Origin: Glandiceps talaboti
Taxonomy: Eukaryota > Hemichordata > Enteropneusta > Spengelidae
DNA: 64,000 nt
NCBI RefSeq assembly: GCF_964340395.1
Contig: NC_135552.1
Location: 15,563,194-15,627,193, forward strand
Direction of reading: 5' to 3'
Made by a program: the position numbers and the translations under genes. Below, piece after piece: positions 1 through 10,924 of the stretch; positions within the stretch are counted from its first letter, which is position 1; each line of letters begins with the position of its first letter. Below the pieces are notes generated by a model that saw nothing but the letters and a program-made list of their open reading frames with translations, was not told where the DNA came from and made no database searches.

Positions 1-60
1 TCAACGGCCTTAAAATAACTGCACCATAATCATCTCACAATTATATGGAATATAACTTAC

Positions 61-112
61 AATTTTATAATCATATATTTCTACAGTAAAGAACACAATG
101 CTAGTTATCAGA
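61..112 (-). CDS. candidate exon 14 of minus-strand model (runs off the window)
   Basis: Last exon of the model inside the window; it would continue left of base 1. It reads one leftover base plus 17 codons ending VEIYDYKI, followed directly by a GTAAGT donor (55-60). The acceptor AG is at 113-114. A second acceptor at 129-130 has a better pyrimidine tract and would give a 68-nt exon, but in a phase that does not fit the exon at 1056-1095. Joined to that exon it gives NPIF, a 14-residue gap, then a strand ending in IYDYK, which is the spacing of the NPxF and VYD strands in C2 domains, for example the INPP4 type. Inference only; a pseudo-exon is possible. Confidence 0.3.
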
Positions 113-347
113 CTGTATTTATTGGTACCTGGACGACACAACAGAATAAATGTATGAATTGATATTGTACAACAAGACATCATTTTAAGCTCTGCATGTG
201 TATTGTATGTACATGTACAACACACCAGTGTGTTATGATCACTATATCCCTAGTTTAACAAATTGTTATATTTCATACTGACGAAAATTGAAATGTCACT
301 TTCTGTTCTCAGAGCTTCTGATCTACTCATCATATTTCTATAGGTAT

Positions 348-560
348 AAACACCATACTTTGTAGGGATTTGCATATGCTACACAGTACGGTAGTCAGGT
401 TTATATGTATGTATATACACCATACTCAGCAAGGTTTTCAATATGCTACACAGTATGGGAATCAGGTACATGTATGTGTATACACCATACTCAGCATGGT
501 TTTGCATGCTACAGTACAGATGTCCAGTTTATGTGAATCAATACACCATAGTCAGAATGG
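348..560. repeat. degenerate minisatellite, ~65 bp unit, about 3 copies
   Basis: Three diverged units share the core 'atgctacacagta' and the segment 'tacaccatactcag'. Copies begin near 348, 410 and 480. The small plus-strand open frame here is a by-product of the repeat. Confidence 0.75.
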
Positions 561-569
561 TATAGTTTA

Positions 570-1050
570 GATTAGGATTAAAATTGAAATATAAAAAAAA
601 AAAATTGCCTGGCAGCACTACGGAAAGAGTTACGCTAGAACCCAACAATAATCCTAATCATGTATGTAATTCTCATGGCTCCACTCATAAGATACAAGAA
701 TCTGGGACTGAAACTCTGGCCTTTAAGTCCAGTGATGCCGACACAGGTAATGACATCCAACATTATAAATGACATGATAGACGGGTTGTCATGACACTGA
801 TAAGATAGTCAAGTGAGCCATAGACAACAAGGTCTCCACTGTCCTTATGAGTGAACCGACACAGATGACATAATTCTACGTAACAAGTTATACATACAAG
901 CGAGGTTTTTTTTTTAGATACTGGCATTACACGACATTATGTAAAACTAGTTCACTGTTTCAGACACTCAGTCATGCAATATCACACACACATATTGTCA
1001 GCATTGGTGATTACCATGTCTAGACAGACAGCCATGATTATAGACTTGTA
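570..1050. other. non-coding stretch, no feature seen
   Basis: Between the minisatellite and the next candidate exon I see only short A and T runs. No open frame with convincing splice sites on either strand. Confidence 0.5.
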
Positions 1051-1055
1051 CGCAC

Positions 1056-1095
1056 CTGGTCATGGGGACTGAGCCGAGGACAAAGATTGGGTTAT
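1056..1095 (-). CDS. candidate exon 13 of minus-strand model (C2-like NPIF segment)
   Basis: Reads NPIFVLGSVPMT between a GTGCGT donor (1050-1055) and a tandem acceptor ATAGAG behind a CT-rich tract. Use of the inner AG gives a 40-nt exon that accepts one base from upstream; the outer AG would give 42 nt (1056-1097) and start with DNPIF. NPxF is a hallmark turn of C2 domains. The exon leaves two bases (AG), which the exon at 61-112 completes. Alternatively it is a chance open stretch inside an intron. Confidence 0.3.
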
Positions 1096-1139
1096 CTCTA
1101 TCACATGGTGGAAGGAAAGAGGGGGTCTGTGTACATTTT

Positions 1140-1310
1140 TTTGGAACGTCAATGTTCTGGTGTTTACAGTACACTATCTTACTTCCAGGGTGATTATCCT
1201 CACACAAGGGCACCACTATCACCCACTTGTGTACATTTGTAATCTACCCCATTGAACAGCGACAGTTTTAGTTTGCATCTATCTTAGTGAGACGAAAGCT
1301 CAGTTTCCAC
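1140..1310 (+). mobile_element. MITE family A, 3' part only
   Basis: Matches the right-hand half of the element at 5424-5741, sharing 'gtaatctacc', 'gtttgcatctatcttagt' and the stretch around 'caccactatcacccacttg'. The left terminus is absent, so this is a truncated copy. Confidence 0.6.
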
Positions 1311-1319
1311 AGTAGTAAA

Positions 1320-2090
1320 AGTGCTCAGAGGCATAGCATTAGTAGAACACCCAGCTAATGCAGCGGAGATCTGATTTTTATGCCAGACAGTTAAGAATCT
1401 AATATCTATGATATTTTTCCCGTCTTTCTTGAAACACATTTCTTGCTTTTGACACATTTTTCTTTCTTGACCATAATTTCTAGGACCCGATGAATTCTAC
1501 AGCATGATAATGACATGAGTCACAGCGTATGCAGGAAAGGAACACAATACACTACACTACAGGCAGGCAGGAATTTAGAAATAGTATATCAATATTCTCA
1601 CGTCTTGTTCAACTCCTAATGCACAAATGATAAGAATGACAAATAAATATGAATATAATTGGAGAGAAATCAAAAATTGACAACGGTCATACATCAAGAT
1701 GAATTTACCCCAACTATGTAATGGAATCACCCAAATGACGCAACGCTACCTGTCTGGAATTTTACACTTTTAGTCGAATTTTTTTTTTCAAAGTTTTTAA
1801 TAGCTTATAATAATGATGTTTGATAAGACTTGCTCATGGTTCACCATTTTTACAGATATACATACATGTACATGCAAAGTTCACATTCTGTGTATACTTC
1901 TACGAGTAGAAGTCCTCGCAAGTCTTATCAAACCCCAAAATATTTGTACCTCAATGAGTTTTCAAATTTTTGTTTACTATATAAGTATATTGTACAATGT
2001 TAATGTTGCGCTTGGCTATTTGCTGGTAACTGACGGTAAAACTATCAACATTTATATCTCAATCATTCAATGACAGTTTTCGTACTTTTA
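1320..2090. other. non-coding stretch
   Basis: AT-rich sequence without repeats or convincing exons that I can identify. Confidence 0.45.
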
Positions 2091-2095
2091 CAACA

Positions 2096-2220
2096 AGTAA
2101 CACTGAAGTAAAGCATTTTCTCTATGTGCTACACTCGGTTTATAGCATTCGTTTTACAAATGAGTAACACTGAAGTAAAGCACTTTCTCTTATGTTCCAC
2201 GCTCCTTCACAGCATTCATA
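2096..2220. repeat. two-copy tandem duplication, 67 bp period
   Basis: The sequence starting 'agtaacactgaagtaaagca' occurs at 2096 and again at 2163, with similar downstream sequence (tttctct, agcattc). The copies are diverged, so the duplication is old. Confidence 0.75.
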
Positions 2221-2664
2221 TCAAGTGTAAAAGTATACTGTTTCAATTGGTTTATTTACAAGGCTAGAGCATATGGCCTTTCTAACATGGTCGATCAGCA
2301 AATGAAACAGTAAACTTTTTGCTTTGGGTGCTATACGTGATTATGGCACATACAGAGAAAGCTTCACTTTGGTATTATGGGTTGTAGTTATGTTAAATTA
2401 CATTGTTGTTACTTGACTATTCACAGATGACTGATGGCTACAATAACAGTTTTTGTACTGAGTAATGATGGCTTGACAAAGAAAAGTGAATATATCTCAC
2501 TCTTCATAATTTTGTTTACATTTCTTGTGACTGTCATTGTCATATTTGACTCTTCAGAATTGATGTCAATACAATAACAAAGCTGTTGCTGTTGTAGTTG
2601 TCAGACAATGCCTGGTTGTTTGTATAGACCTATTCACACTACCTCGCCGTTCATAAACAGCTAC

Positions 2665-2704
2665 TGATCCCACAGGTACAACTGTACCAGTCATTTTCAC
2701 AAAC
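2665..2704 (-). CDS. candidate exon 12 of minus-strand model
   Basis: A good acceptor (TGTGCTTTCCTGGTGCAG) precedes it. In the frame set by the 99-nt exon upstream it reads VCENDWYSCTCGI, then leaves one base at a weak GTAGCT donor. A longer version (2643-2704, donor GTAGTG) is open only in another frame, reading VVPVGSVAVYERR, which does not join the upstream exon in phase. The end of this exon is therefore unresolved. Confidence 0.2.
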
Positions 2705-2770
2705 CTGCACCAGGAAAGCACAATAGATGGAAGGCAATTTTTAGACACAATTGCTGAGTATGGGACTCAC

Positions 2771-2869
2771 ACTTTGAATAGCAGATAGTGTGACACAGGG
2801 CTTGGATTTCTGCAGGTACTTTACACGCTGCACTGCTATTGTCTTCATGGCTACACTTTCTATTTCAGG
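2771..2869 (-). CDS. candidate exon 11 of minus-strand model
   Basis: Exactly 33 codons, phase 0 at both ends, reading from PEIESVAMK to TLSAIQS. The acceptor TGTATTTTCTATACATAG is strong and the donor is GTGAGT. The next intron would be only 66 bases. If the following exons are right, SKPCVTLSAIQ would be the early strand of a C2 fold. No family match beyond that resemblance. Confidence 0.35.
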
Positions 2870-3331
2870 CTATGTATAGAAAATACAAACCATCACCACA
2901 GTCTGTTATGAATGCAAACTTATTTTGGTGGTTAAATTTGTCTTTTGCAATATGTGCCACATGAAAATATCAAATTACAGTCGTGCTTTAACCTGTTGAA
3001 AATGTTCATACATGTAGATTCATGAATCATGACTGTGTGTGCGCATATACACACACACACACATAACCACACAGATGACATAGCCATTATTTCAGTAGTG
3101 CTGAAAATAGTAGTAGACACTTGAACCACACTATATCTAACACCTATCCTTTGAGATGGTATTCTTACTTACAATCGATCTTTTACGAAATAAATAAATA
3201 AAGAATGATTTTTTTATATTTATCACGCATAAAATACACAATATATTGCATTATGTAAAACCCTGTAGTAGTACAGCTGACTTGACAAATACCTTATCAC
3301 AGAAACATAGGGGAGTTTATTTCATTCTCAC

Positions 3332-3353
3332 CTCTCTAGAGTAATGATATGGT
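3332..3353 (-). CDS. candidate 22-nt microexon 10 of minus-strand model
   Basis: Reads one base plus PYHYSRE with a GTGAGA donor and a modest acceptor (AAATTGTGTAG). It is included because it converts the two-base remainder of the exon at 6400-6535 into the phase-0 start of the exon at 2771-2869. So short a segment has little weight on its own. Confidence 0.2.
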
Positions 3354-3376
3354 CTACACAATTTGCATATTACTCT

Positions 3377-3690
3377 GGTAATCAAGGTCTCGGTTTACTA
3401 AGATAGACATAAACTACAAATCTTGTTGCAACATATTGATAAAACAGTGATATGATATTCAGTGGACATTGGCTTTAATTGTAGCTTCAGTTGGGCAGCA
3501 TCTCTGAAAGCTAGTTTTATCAACGTACTGTTTAGGGATTTCCAATATGTTCACACCATGTTGATCGCAGGGTGATTAGATTCACACAAAAGAGGAACCA
3601 CTATCACCAATTTGCGTAATCTACCACATTAACTGACAATAATTTCAGTATGTGTCTGCATCAGCAAAAGCAAAGCCTTGATTAAAATAG
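3377..3690 (+). mobile_element. MITE family A, nearly complete copy
   Basis: The left terminus GGTAATCAAGGTCTCGGTTT matches the reverse complement of the right terminus of the copy at 5424-5741. The interior is collinear with that copy ('gtttaggga', 'gatcgcaggg', 'gtaatctaccacatt'). The right terminus has decayed. Confidence 0.65.
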
Positions 3691-3794
3691 TGGTAACATA
3701 TTGCACCAAAATGTAGTTTCTAAAATTCAGCAAGCTAGGACATGTAAGTTCCTGTCCTGCCTTCTCAATAAAGAGGATCTGGTGTATGCAATAC

Positions 3795-4105
3795 ATAATA
3801 ACTCCAGGCTTGAAATTAGCTTTTTTTCCTCCCGAGACTACCAATTGCAAAAATTGAAAGCCCAGGGATGGTGATCAGTAGTTCTGTATATTCCTGAACT
3901 AAAAACAGAGTTCCTCTATTGGAAATATGTTTGTTATTAAAATACTTTCACGTCCGTAAATCTTCCATCCTTTTACATCATAGCATAATCAATGGTACAA
4001 ATGCACATTGTAGCCTGAGTGGGCTACCAGCTGCAAATTAAGGTAGCCCCATGACAAGAGTTGGTAGTCTGTGGACACACGACTACTGTTAGTTTTGAGT
4101 CCTGT
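3795..4105 (-). mobile_element. dispersed repeat family D, copy 1
   Basis: Antiparallel to the copy at 30222-30525. Shared blocks include 'ggtagccccatgacaag', 'gtagtctgtggac' and a final 'ttttgagtcc'. The ends (AGGGCTCAAAAT and CAGGGATTGAAATT at 30 kb) form short imperfect inverted termini, so a DNA-transposon relic is likely. Confidence 0.6.
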
Positions 4106-4461
4106 AATGACACTGCATCATTCAAGGTCACTCTTCAAACACTAAAAACAGAACATCTAAGGTAAAGAAGTTCATTCCCATATTCACTTTTCTTTGAATT
4201 GAATAAGTAACATTTTGTCTTTCCTATGTGTATTCTGTTATAAACAGTGTTCGTTTGCTAATGTTTGCTGACCTGAAAATGTACCGTGGGCAAGCTGCAA
4301 GTTAGTTGGTTTGGGCAACCTGTAGAGTTGAATTTTTTTGGAGACTATCCAATTGTCTTTTTTGTTCATGTTCATCTAGTTTTACGATGTTAAAAATACA
4401 GGTATCTACGGCAAATATAACTTTATGGAGAACCAATTTCCTATCCTATCCTATCCTGTCC

Positions 4462-5010
4462 AAACTCTACTAACAGATCCCATTGATGTCTTGATTCCAC
4501 TCACAGATCCCACTGCTGTCCTAATCCAACTAACAGATCTCACTGTTATCCTTATTCAATCCACAGATTCCACTGCTGTCCTAATTCCACCCACGGATCC
4601 CATTGCTACCCTGATTTCACGAACAGATCCCACTGCTGTCCTAATTCCACCCACAGATCCCATTGCTATCCTGATTTCACTAACAGATCCTACTGCTGTC
4701 CTAATTCCACCCACAGATCCCATTGCTGTTCTGATTTCACTAACAGATCCCACTGCTGTCCTAATTCCACCCACAGATCCCATTGCTATCCTGATTTCAC
4801 TAACAGATCCCACTGCTGTCCTAATTCCACCCACAGATCCCATTGCTGTCCTGATTTCACTAACAGATCCCACTGCTGTCCTGATCCCACTGCTGTCCTA
4901 ATCCCAATAACAGATCCCACTGCTGTCCTAATTCCACCCACACATCCCATTGCTGTCCTGATTCCACCCACAGATTGCATTGCTGTCCTAATTCTACTAA
5001 CAGATCCAAT
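4462..5010. repeat. minisatellite, 60-bp unit of two 30-bp half units, ~9 copies
   Basis: Alternating half units 'actgctgtcctaattccac' and 'attgctatcctgatttcac', each followed by an 'acagatccc' junction. Because 30 is a multiple of three, frames stay open on both strands (158 and 105 codons). The resulting TDPTAVLIPP-type repeats have no initiation context and are not evidence of a protein. Confidence 0.95.
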
Positions 5011-5423
5011 TCATGTCAATAGTGTAGCTGGCACTCTTTCTGTTAACTGGATAACACTTGCAATAAGAATCACACCAAGTTGTAGTTGTACATACATTGT
5101 ACACATGTGGGCAGCACTAGTAAGGGTGACGACTGTTGGTTTGTGGCAGAGACAATGTTATTTGTTAGATGTACTAGTCAAGATAAAAAGAATACTTGTA
5201 CAAAATTGTATTTGTTTTGACAGATAAAATATGGAGAAAGTATGAATGAGACCATCTGGTTGATTTGGTTGCACAGTAAAGTACTGTTCAGAGTCTCCAG
5301 ACTAGACAAAACAGACAGAAATATGACACAAGGGGCAGTTGGCTGTGTGTAATCTACCTTCTTAGCCTGTATAGTATACATGTATGTACACTGCACTAAC
5401 AGTGGGTATTCTGATATTACCCA

Positions 5424-5741
5424 GGTAGTTGAGCCTTCAGGTTTTCTAAGATACACAAAACTGAAAACTATTGTCGCAACATGTTGATACAACAGTGATA
5501 AGCTATTGAATGGACTGTCAGTTTAATTATAGTTTCAGTCGGGAAGCGTGTCTTAAAACTTGTCTATTTAGAGTTCCATGAACTTGCCGTGCTGTTTTAG
5601 GACTTCCAATGTTTACACAATATTGATCACAGGATGCTTAGAATCGCACAGCAGTGGAACCGCTATTACCCACTTGTGTAATCTACCACATTGAAAAACA
5701 ATAGTTTGCATCTATCTTAGTAAACCAAAGGCTGGATTACC
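5424..5741 (+). mobile_element. MITE family A, complete 318-bp copy
   Basis: Imperfect terminal inverted repeats: GGTAGTTGAGCC...TTTTCTAAGAT on the left and the reverse complement of ATCTTAGTAAACC...GGATTACC on the right. It is collinear with the copies at 1.1 and 3.4 kb. No coding capacity. Confidence 0.7.
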
Positions 5742-5749
5742 AGTGTCGC

Positions 5750-6395
5750 AACAGCTTTAGGGGTACAACTTATTTTTATCAGTTTTAATGGCTCCAATAA
5801 CAAGAGACTCTGAGAGCAATAAATGTAGTCAGGGTTTTGTATCTGTATAAATCACACATTTAAATTACCTAGCTTTAAATATAAAAATATCTGTTTCACC
5901 TTACTGAACCTTTAGTAAAAATTGACCAATTATCAACACCTGTGTACAAATTCCCGATGATCTATTACATAGAGAATCAGTGTCTATTATTCTACTTACA
6001 GCTTCTGTTAGTTTTCATTTATTTGTAACCTAAAGGAAAAAAGACAACAGTTGGGCATATTCATTCGGGTGTGACCAGTATTGTGTGCACATACTTACAA
6101 CCTGCGAAAAAAAAAACCCACCAGTACATGTACGTTTGTTTGAATGTAATGAGCCAAGGAAAGACTTCACGCAAAGACAAAATTAGGTAAAAAAACAACA
6201 AACAATGCAACTGATACAAATACAACAGCGGGTGCATCTGATTTGTAAGTTCACATATTGCATTTATCAGTTTGTTTATATCTGCAGAAGTTATAACGTA
6301 ACAGTCAAACTCGATCATTAAAATGTGAAGCGTTTTATCATCAGTAAACAGAGTTATGGAATCCAGGCCTCATGTGGTACTTTTACTTTGATAAG
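5750..6395. other. non-coding stretch with decoy splice sites
   Basis: On the minus strand a strong acceptor/donor pair frames a 30-nt segment near 5997-6026 that has stops in all three frames, and another acceptor lies near 6284. This shows how easily splice-like signals arise here. Confidence 0.4.
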
Positions 6396-6399
6396 TTAC

Positions 6400-6535
6400 C
6401 GACACTGATTACACTGTATATTTGTATGATGTCTTTGCATGAACCTCATCTCCTTGAAGTTCCAGCACACCCCTTGGAAGCAAGGAATCGCATCGTGTTC
6501 TAACTCATTCTCACCAGCATCTCCACTGCCTGACA
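6400..6535 (-). CDS. candidate exon 9 of minus-strand model, 44 codons
   Basis: The longest exon of the model. It reads SGSGDAGENELEHDAIPCF near its start and HHTNIQCNQC at its end. The acceptor CAGCCTCTCTTACAG is strong; the donor is GTAACT. It accepts one base from the 20-nt exon at 9327 and leaves two. No domain recognised. The Cys and His content at its end is high, as expected from translated TG/CA-rich non-coding DNA, so caution applies. Confidence 0.35.
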
Positions 6536-6574
6536 CTGTAAGAGAGGCTGGTGATTTTACAGCAATGACAAATC

Positions 6575-6960
6575 ATTCTACCATGTAGCCTGAGATGTAT
6601 ACATTTCAACACATTTAGGTACGGTATTGCCATGGTTACAGGCAAGTTCGACCACCAAGTTATAGTACATGTAATGCCAGTTTAGCCTGGGACATATATA
6701 TTCCAGGACATTCAGGTACTGTATTTCCATGGTTACAGGAGAATTAGGCCACAAAGCTACATGCAATATCTGGGTAACTTGGGACCATAATCATATTCAG
6801 ACATTTAGGTATTCCTATGGTTACAGGAGAGATCAGCCACTAAACTAAATGTAATGTTTGAGTAGTATGGGACCATTATCCATGCGAACAATGGAATCAT
6901 TTTACTAATAAGTATTTCCATGGTTACAGGGGAGTAACCAAGCTACATAGGGTATACCAA
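6575..6960. repeat. degenerate minisatellite, ~95-115 bp unit, 4 copies
   Basis: Each unit contains 'catggttacaggng' (variant 'ctatggttacagga') followed about 20-30 bases later by an 'aagctacatg' relative. Units are strongly diverged, with the anchor recurring near 6632, 6729, 6814 and 6918. Confidence 0.75.
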
Positions 6961-7296
6961 TGTTAGCATGACAGGTTGTGTTGAAGAATAACTACCCTGT
7001 TACGAATCAGTTCTTTTCCAATACATATACTGGCATACAAATCTACATATACAATACATATTATGTATGGTAGCCTTTTTACATCCTGATTCTGTGATTT
7101 TGCTTCTGTTCACACTAACTGCTTGTAATACTATCAGCATTAACATGTTAATTTAGCTATGCCCCCAAATCCCCCCCCCCCCATGGTCATTATCAGCATG
7201 CCTGTTTGTAGATATTTACATAATATTAGCATATATGTAAATTATGTTAATTAACTCCTATGTTTATCTGACTAACAGAAGACACATTTACAAAAT

Positions 7297-7660
7297 ATGA
7301 TATTCCCCAATATTTGTCTTCATTCAGCCAAGGAGACTATGAGTGACCTAAAGGACCTTAGACTCGGCGTGACTACCCGGGCCTTAGGTCACAAGAATTT
7401 TCCTGTTGAATGAAGACAAATACTGGAGAATAACATAAGTATACCAACACCAGTAATATCACAGAATAATTGGGGGAAGCAAAATGGCAATTTGGAATGT
7501 TTTGATTCATATTTCGAACACAGTAGAACCAGCAATGTAGACACGCCCTGTCATGACAAAGACGTGTGTTGTCATGATGTAGAACGACCAGAGTATATAT
7601 TCCATATTTTTTGTTCAACTTGGCTCGTGCATGGTATAATAGCCTAGACACATACGTAAT
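7297..7660 (-). mobile_element. dispersed repeat family B, copy 1
   Basis: Contains an inverted core (TGACCTAAAGG...CCTTAGGTCA) inside wider inverted flanks (TATTCCCCAATATTTG.../...CAAATACTGGAGAATAA), followed by a roughly 230-bp unique tail read on the minus strand. The tail includes 'catgacgta', 'agcaatgtagac' and 'caacttggctcgtgcat' relatives that recur at 10.9, 19.5 and 51.1 kb. Confidence 0.8.
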
Positions 7661-7814
7661 TATGCTTCTATAACTTCGGTGCATTATCATTCCCCACTGT
7701 GACCAATTGCTTTGAGTGCATATTTTACAACCGCGATAATACATGTACCTTAAACAAATTGTATATTAGAAGTGGTTAGTGAAGAGTGACGCAAAATCAC
7801 AAATAGCTAGGTAG

Positions 7815-7841
7815 ACAGACCAGACCAGACCAGACCAGACA
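7815..7841. repeat. (GACCA)n pentanucleotide
   Basis: Five perfect copies of the pentamer in a short array. Confidence 0.8.
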
Positions 7842-7859
7842 ATGTATAATACTCCAGAC

Positions 7860-8480
7860 ATCATCAGTCGTGTTTAATACAGCGGTACATGACCCAGTAT
7901 GCCCTCTATTGATAGCCAAATGTTGTTGTTGTGAGTCAAAATGATAAAAACTGGCATTTCTTGTGAGTCACCACATAGTAAGAAATTGGGGAACACCAAA
8001 TTTTGGTACATCACTAGAAACTGTGTGTGTGTGTCAGTGGCACGTCAAATTGGCTTAGAGGGCACACTGACATGACCATATGTCACTATATCAGCTGAGG
8101 TGATTATTGTGATGGATATATTCACACACCACATTCTAATCATCAAACAGATGACGCCAATGATTATTTCTCAACTTTAATCATAATTTCTGTACGCATA
8201 ATTCATTTCAATATTGTTTGCCCCGAATATGGCATTTATGGCAGACTGTTATTGATCATTATCATTATGTTGATGGTATATTAATCAAAAGTGGACATCC
8301 TTGTGCTATAAAAGATATGTCATATATACATAATTTACTGAAAAGCACTAACTCTTTATGCTACATGTATCTGCTTTTATCAATAAACACCCCAGACTGG
8401 TAGTGGTATCACATGTGTTTAGACAATTACACATCCACATCAGGATGTTTACGAGTGGCAAACCAGTTTTAAATTCATGT
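7860..8480. other. non-coding stretch
   Basis: AT-rich. A 61-codon plus frame at 8218 has no splice or promoter support and I do not call it. Confidence 0.4.
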
Positions 8481-8495
8481 TGTGTTGTGTAATAT

Positions 8496-8880
8496 CATGT
8501 CATGTCACAAAGCATGTTGTTGTGCTGAGTATGTTATGTTATGTTATGTTATGTTGTGTTGTGTTGTGTTGTGTTGTGTTGTGTTGAGTTGTGCTGTGTT
8601 GTGTTGTGTTATGTTATTCTGTGTTGTGTTGTGTTGTGTTGTGTTGTGTTGTGTTGTGTTGTGTTGTGTTATGTTATGCTATGTTGTGTTATGTTATGTT
8701 AACTTATGTTATGTCGTGTTCCAACATGTGTTATGTTTTTGTGTCATCTCAAAAAGTATGGTATGTTGTGTTGTGTTGTGTTGTATTGTGTTGTGATGTG
8801 CTGTGTGTTGTGTTGTGTTGTGTTGTGTTGTGTTGTGTTGTGCAGTGCTGTGGTTTGTAATGTCATGTCATGTCATGTGA
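8496..8880. repeat. (TGTGT)n-type pentanucleotide array with one interruption
   Basis: TGTTG/TATGT pentamers in two blocks (8530-8715 and 8757-8862) separated by about 40 bases of non-repeat sequence. It yields Cys/Val/Leu-rich open frames in several registers, which are artefacts. Confidence 0.95.
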
Positions 8881-9326
8881 CACCATATGTTGTAATGTTA
8901 TATCATCTCACCTCATATATATATTACCAGGCATAGAAGAGAGTACACATTATTACACAGTAATCTCAAATTATAGAATTTTTCAAGGTTCTTCAAATAA
9001 GTTAGAAAACATCACATCTCCAAGACAAGTTATATTCAAACATTTCTATGTGCACTCCATTTTACATTGACAGAATCAAATGTATACACCGGATAATGTA
9101 TGCAATAAATGTACCAGGGTTAATATTAAATATGAAAAAAATAACAAAGACCAAGTTGCTGTAACTACAGATAAATTTTTCACGATTTATTGATATTTAC
9201 TAAATGTTGAACGTATGATCGTCTTGTGATTACCATCCAACTAAGAAGCTCAAGGCACAGATGCAGAACTACTAACAATGAATAAAGTAGCAATTAATGT
9301 AGGAAGGGTCATCTTTGTGCTTTCAC

Positions 9327-9346
9327 CTCGATCTGCAGACTGAAGA
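9327..9346 (-). CDS. candidate 20-nt microexon 8 of minus-strand model
   Basis: Reads one base plus LQSADR plus one base, between the good acceptor GTCTAGCCCTTGCAG and a GTGAAA donor. It exactly bridges the phase between the exons at 10064 and 6400. Alone it proves nothing. Confidence 0.22.
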
Positions 9347-9871
9347 CTGCAAGGGCTAGACAAACACACACACAAAAGTTCGACACAGGGGTATCTAAGT
9401 AATGTGCACACTGACCAGAAATAATTAAGGTGGCAAATATTAGCAAAAATATCTTTCTAGTAACAACTTTCTACTTCTAGTGCTTTGATAGTTAATTAGA
9501 ATTGTTCACAGTATGTGGCTATCCAACTTCCAAGAAGTGGTATGGCATTGAAATAGATGCTTGTCGATGACCATGCTACCACATGTCAGAAACGATACTG
9601 ACCTTCTGTGACCTCACTGGCATTTTTATGATTGTCTTAAAGGTAAGGTTATATAGATTGACCTGCACACTGACCTCTAGTGATGTCAATAAAATAGAAA
9701 TAGACCACCTTTAATAGTTTCTCTTATCAAATGACTAGGTGTCAATTAATCCAACATGTTGTGTATTGTATTTTGAGGTCTTCCCTACGTCAGAGGAACC
9801 TAAACGTACGTGTTTTGATCACCACTGTGGGTCGTCTCTTTCTCTCGGTGAACAAAAGAACCAGTATGGTT

Positions 9872-9879
9872 TGACGTCA
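9872..9879. promoter_or_regulatory. full palindromic CRE (TGACGTCA)
   Basis: Perfect CREB/ATF consensus inside a locally CpG-rich 150 bp (9780-9920). On the minus strand the same stretch is open, with segments such as TSNHTGSFVHREKET, so it may be coding instead of regulatory. Confidence 0.3.
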
Positions 9880-10063
9880 TTTTATCTCCGATACACACAT
9901 CACAACCAATCAATACGATGATCTATAAGTCTTCTGCTAGTGCTGGCATTTCTTTGCATTCCCTGTATGCTTATCAAAGACATGATTAATCTAACATCCA
10001 CTGACATTCAAAAGGTGAACAACTCTTTTATGATCACAAAAATAGATCTCCAATTTCACTTAC

Positions 10064-10131
10064 TCTAAGCTACAGAGGTAAAGACTATACTTTACCCTCA
10101 ACACTGATACACAGTATTGTTCATATGGGCA
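10064..10131 (-). CDS. candidate exon 7 of minus-strand model
   Basis: 22 codons plus two bases, reading from CPYEQYCVSVLRV to YLCSL, with a GTAAGTG donor. The acceptor used (ATCATTAAG) is poor. A better one six bases upstream of it gives a frame that does not join the exon at 21311. The Cys/Tyr-rich composition is typical of non-coding translation. Confidence 0.28.
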
Positions 10132-10179
10132 CTTAATGATTGCTGTATTATTAACAAAATATATCACAGTACCATACTC

Positions 10180-10860
10180 ATACCATAATCCTTCCTTCAT
10201 TCATTCAATTTATCATTGTTTCATTCATTCATTCATTGTTTCTATCATACTCTTGATTCCTCTCAATTCTTTTTTTCACACAATTAGCTACCATGCACTT
10301 TCCCCTTCTTCTACCCTCCTCTTAGAATTGTCCTTTTTGCAAATCTTCTCCAGATTCACTCCCATTGCTATCCTTCATTTGTTCATGTGCCCCATTTCAT
10401 CTATCCTTTCAGAACTACCATCCCCTACATCACTCTATATTTTGTACCTTACGTTACCCTTTTCTTGTTCTTGTGCAACCACCTCTCTCTAAACTTAAGA
10501 TTTCACACCATGCAAATCTTGCATTTTCCTTTTTACATCTGTCCGTGTATTTTCCCCTCCAATGCCCTCACCCATCAATCAATTCTTCACATCTCTATCC
10601 ATCAACATACTACACCTCTATCCCACTCACAAGCTGTTAGTTTAACCTTTAACCTTTTTCCGATTCTATCTGTTATCCATCTAGTGAATGCAAATCCTAC
10701 ACATGTTGGATCAATTTGTCCGGCTTACCATTCAATCGATCAATTTGGCAATACTGGAAATAACCACCAGGTTGACAGACAAGAGTTGAACTTTTTGACA
10801 CACAGAGCTTTAAGAAACATAATCAGTATCCTCAAAAGGGGGCAACTGTGACATATCACG
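10180..10860. other. strongly pyrimidine-rich plus strand
   Basis: About 450 bases with a marked C+T excess and little G. Several long plus-strand frames (118, 91 and 154 codons) stay open because T- and C-rich codons rarely form stops. No domain or initiation context; I do not call a gene. Confidence 0.5.
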
Positions 10861-10924
10861 AAATTCAATAAATGTTCTTTTTGTAAAAAAAACTTTCACA
10901 TAATAATATTAACTACACTAGTAC

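Noticed and set aside
4425-4980. 158-codon TDPTAVLIPP-repeat frame and antiparallel frames
   Set aside because: Product of a 30/60-bp minisatellite.
5990-6030. Strong splice-site pair around a 30-nt minus-strand segment
   Set aside because: All three frames contain stops. Kept as an illustration of how common decoy exons are.
10136-10851. Three overlapping plus frames of 91-154 codons
   Set aside because: Pyrimidine-rich DNA keeps frames open; Leu/Ser/Phe/His-rich translation with no domain or start context.
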